64,000 nt of DNA from Ichthyophis bannanicus (Eukaryota > Chordata > Amphibia > Gymnophiona > Ichthyophiidae). The stretch lies in assembly GCA_033557465.1 (NCBI GenBank), contig CM066032.1, positions 57,882,955 to 57,946,954 on the forward strand, read 5' to 3'. Under the pieces are notes generated by a model. The model did no database searches. It was not told the origin of the DNA and saw only the letters and a list, made by a program, of their open reading frames with translations. The position numbers and the translations under genes are program-made. Of the stretch, positions 63,351 through 64,000 are shown in pieces; the stretch's first letter is position 1, and every line of letters begins with the position of its first letter.

Positions 63351-64000
63351 ACTAATGTACATTAAAAATTTGACAATGCTTCAGACAGCCCTATCAAATA
63401 ACCCCACTGGGGTTTTGAACCCATGATCTCTAGCTTTATAGGCAGTGAAGTAACCAGTGGGCTACAGCTGCTAACAAGCCCCCTTGTTGGCTACAGAAGG
63501 ACTGCACATCACCACACAACCAGTCTGCCGTGGTTACCAGGATAGGGACAACCCACCCGTACCCATGATGCACAGCACATGCAAATCAGCAGTCCACAGA
63601 TGATCACAAGATGGGGTATGCACCCCACAGCACCTCAGCCTGGTCAGGGGTGCCGACGGTGTGTGTTAGTGGCAACAGAGTAGCTACAGACTGTCACATT
63701 GTGTGGGTATTGTGTTCATCCTGATGGTGAGGTGGGGCGGTCAGCACCAGGTCTGCTGCACCTTCCATAACTGAAAGAGGCCATGTTTCAGATGCCCATC
63801 AGTGCCAGTGTGTGTGTGTGATAGGTAGCTCCTGCAGACCCACTTAGGATACATTAGTGTCCATCTGTGTTTGTCAATCAGGTCTAGCCCTTATGGGCTA
63901 TGATGCACCCAGAATAGCACATATTCTGTGTTGGTGCTATGGTAACATGATGTAAGAAAAGGGGGGTGTTTGGGCCCATAGGCAGATTATGTACCACCAC

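Larger units (their letters stand above)
58353..64000. repeat. Large composite repeat, copy 2 (interrupted, runs off the window)
   Basis: It starts 'aaaggggcatgtttactaaa' and follows copy 1 through 'tattgctttt' at 58630-58640. It is then interrupted by the CR1 stack at 58648-63025 and resumes with 'gattagtgctgccag' at 63037. From there it matches 48945-49762 and 50943-51010 closely. It lacks the CR1-C found in copy 1, so it serves as the empty-site reference. The right end is outside the window. Confidence 0.75.

Noticed and set aside
63015..63352. Minus-strand frames rich in Tyr-Arg-Pro repeats
   Set aside because: They translate the palindromic TATAAGG module. The regularity comes from the DNA repeat, not from a protein.

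Overview
This is a repeat-packed stretch of a vertebrate genome with no prokaryotic-style genes. The mix of repeats is CR1, L2 and L1/Tx1 LINEs, BovB-like RTE, DIRS, Penelope, tRNA-derived SINEs and hAT-type MITEs. That mix fits a large amphibian-type genome, and a caecilian is my best guess. The guess rests on the repeat repertoire only; lungfish or another repeat-rich tetrapod is not excluded. The labels CR1-A, CR1-B and CR1-C used here are local to this annotation. They separate three 3'-end types: 'acatagtaacatagta', 'catagaaacatagaaatatg' and 'aagaacataagatatgcc'.

Layout. 0-9 kb: an L1 3' end, a C-rich minisatellite, a foldback repeat, CR1-A, a 5'-complete L2 copy and a LINE ORF1 with zinc-ribbon, coiled-coil and SGNH-esterase parts. 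9-15 kb: SINEs, an L2 split by CR1-C, and a BovB-like element carrying a hAT MITE with a perfect 8-bp target duplication. 15-20 kb: a nearly intact L1 inserted in an older MITE. 20.4-28 kb: a whole DIRS element with inverted terminal repeats and internal complementary region, inserted into a CR1 and itself invaded by CR1-C, a CR1-B piece and a short tail repeat. 29-36 kb: CR1 fragments, including a long CR1-B with esterase ORF1, endonuclease and RT nested in a CR1-A. 36-43 kb: a near full-length L2 whose 5' end is a tandem array of 151-bp monomers, nested in an unidentified element. 44-46 kb: the only plausible host-gene exon (44779-45062, + strand) and a degraded Penelope-like element. 46-53 kb: MITEs, an RTE-tailed SINE and the first copy of a large composite repeat. 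53-58 kb: SINEs, a second BovB-like piece, a 137-bp near-perfect palindrome and a CR1 endonuclease. 58-64 kb: the second copy of the composite repeat, filled by three layers of nested retroelements.

The window works as a record of successive insertions. Almost every coding segment is a decayed retrotransposon ORF; the L1 ORF1 is the one long ORF without a visible lesion. The SINEs share 3' ends with the L2 or RTE elements present here, which suggests who mobilised them. The observations most worth following are the two-copy composite repeat with tRNA-like modules in both orientations, the L2 promoter-like monomer array with YY1-like cores, the DIRS architecture, and the unassigned coiled-coil exon.
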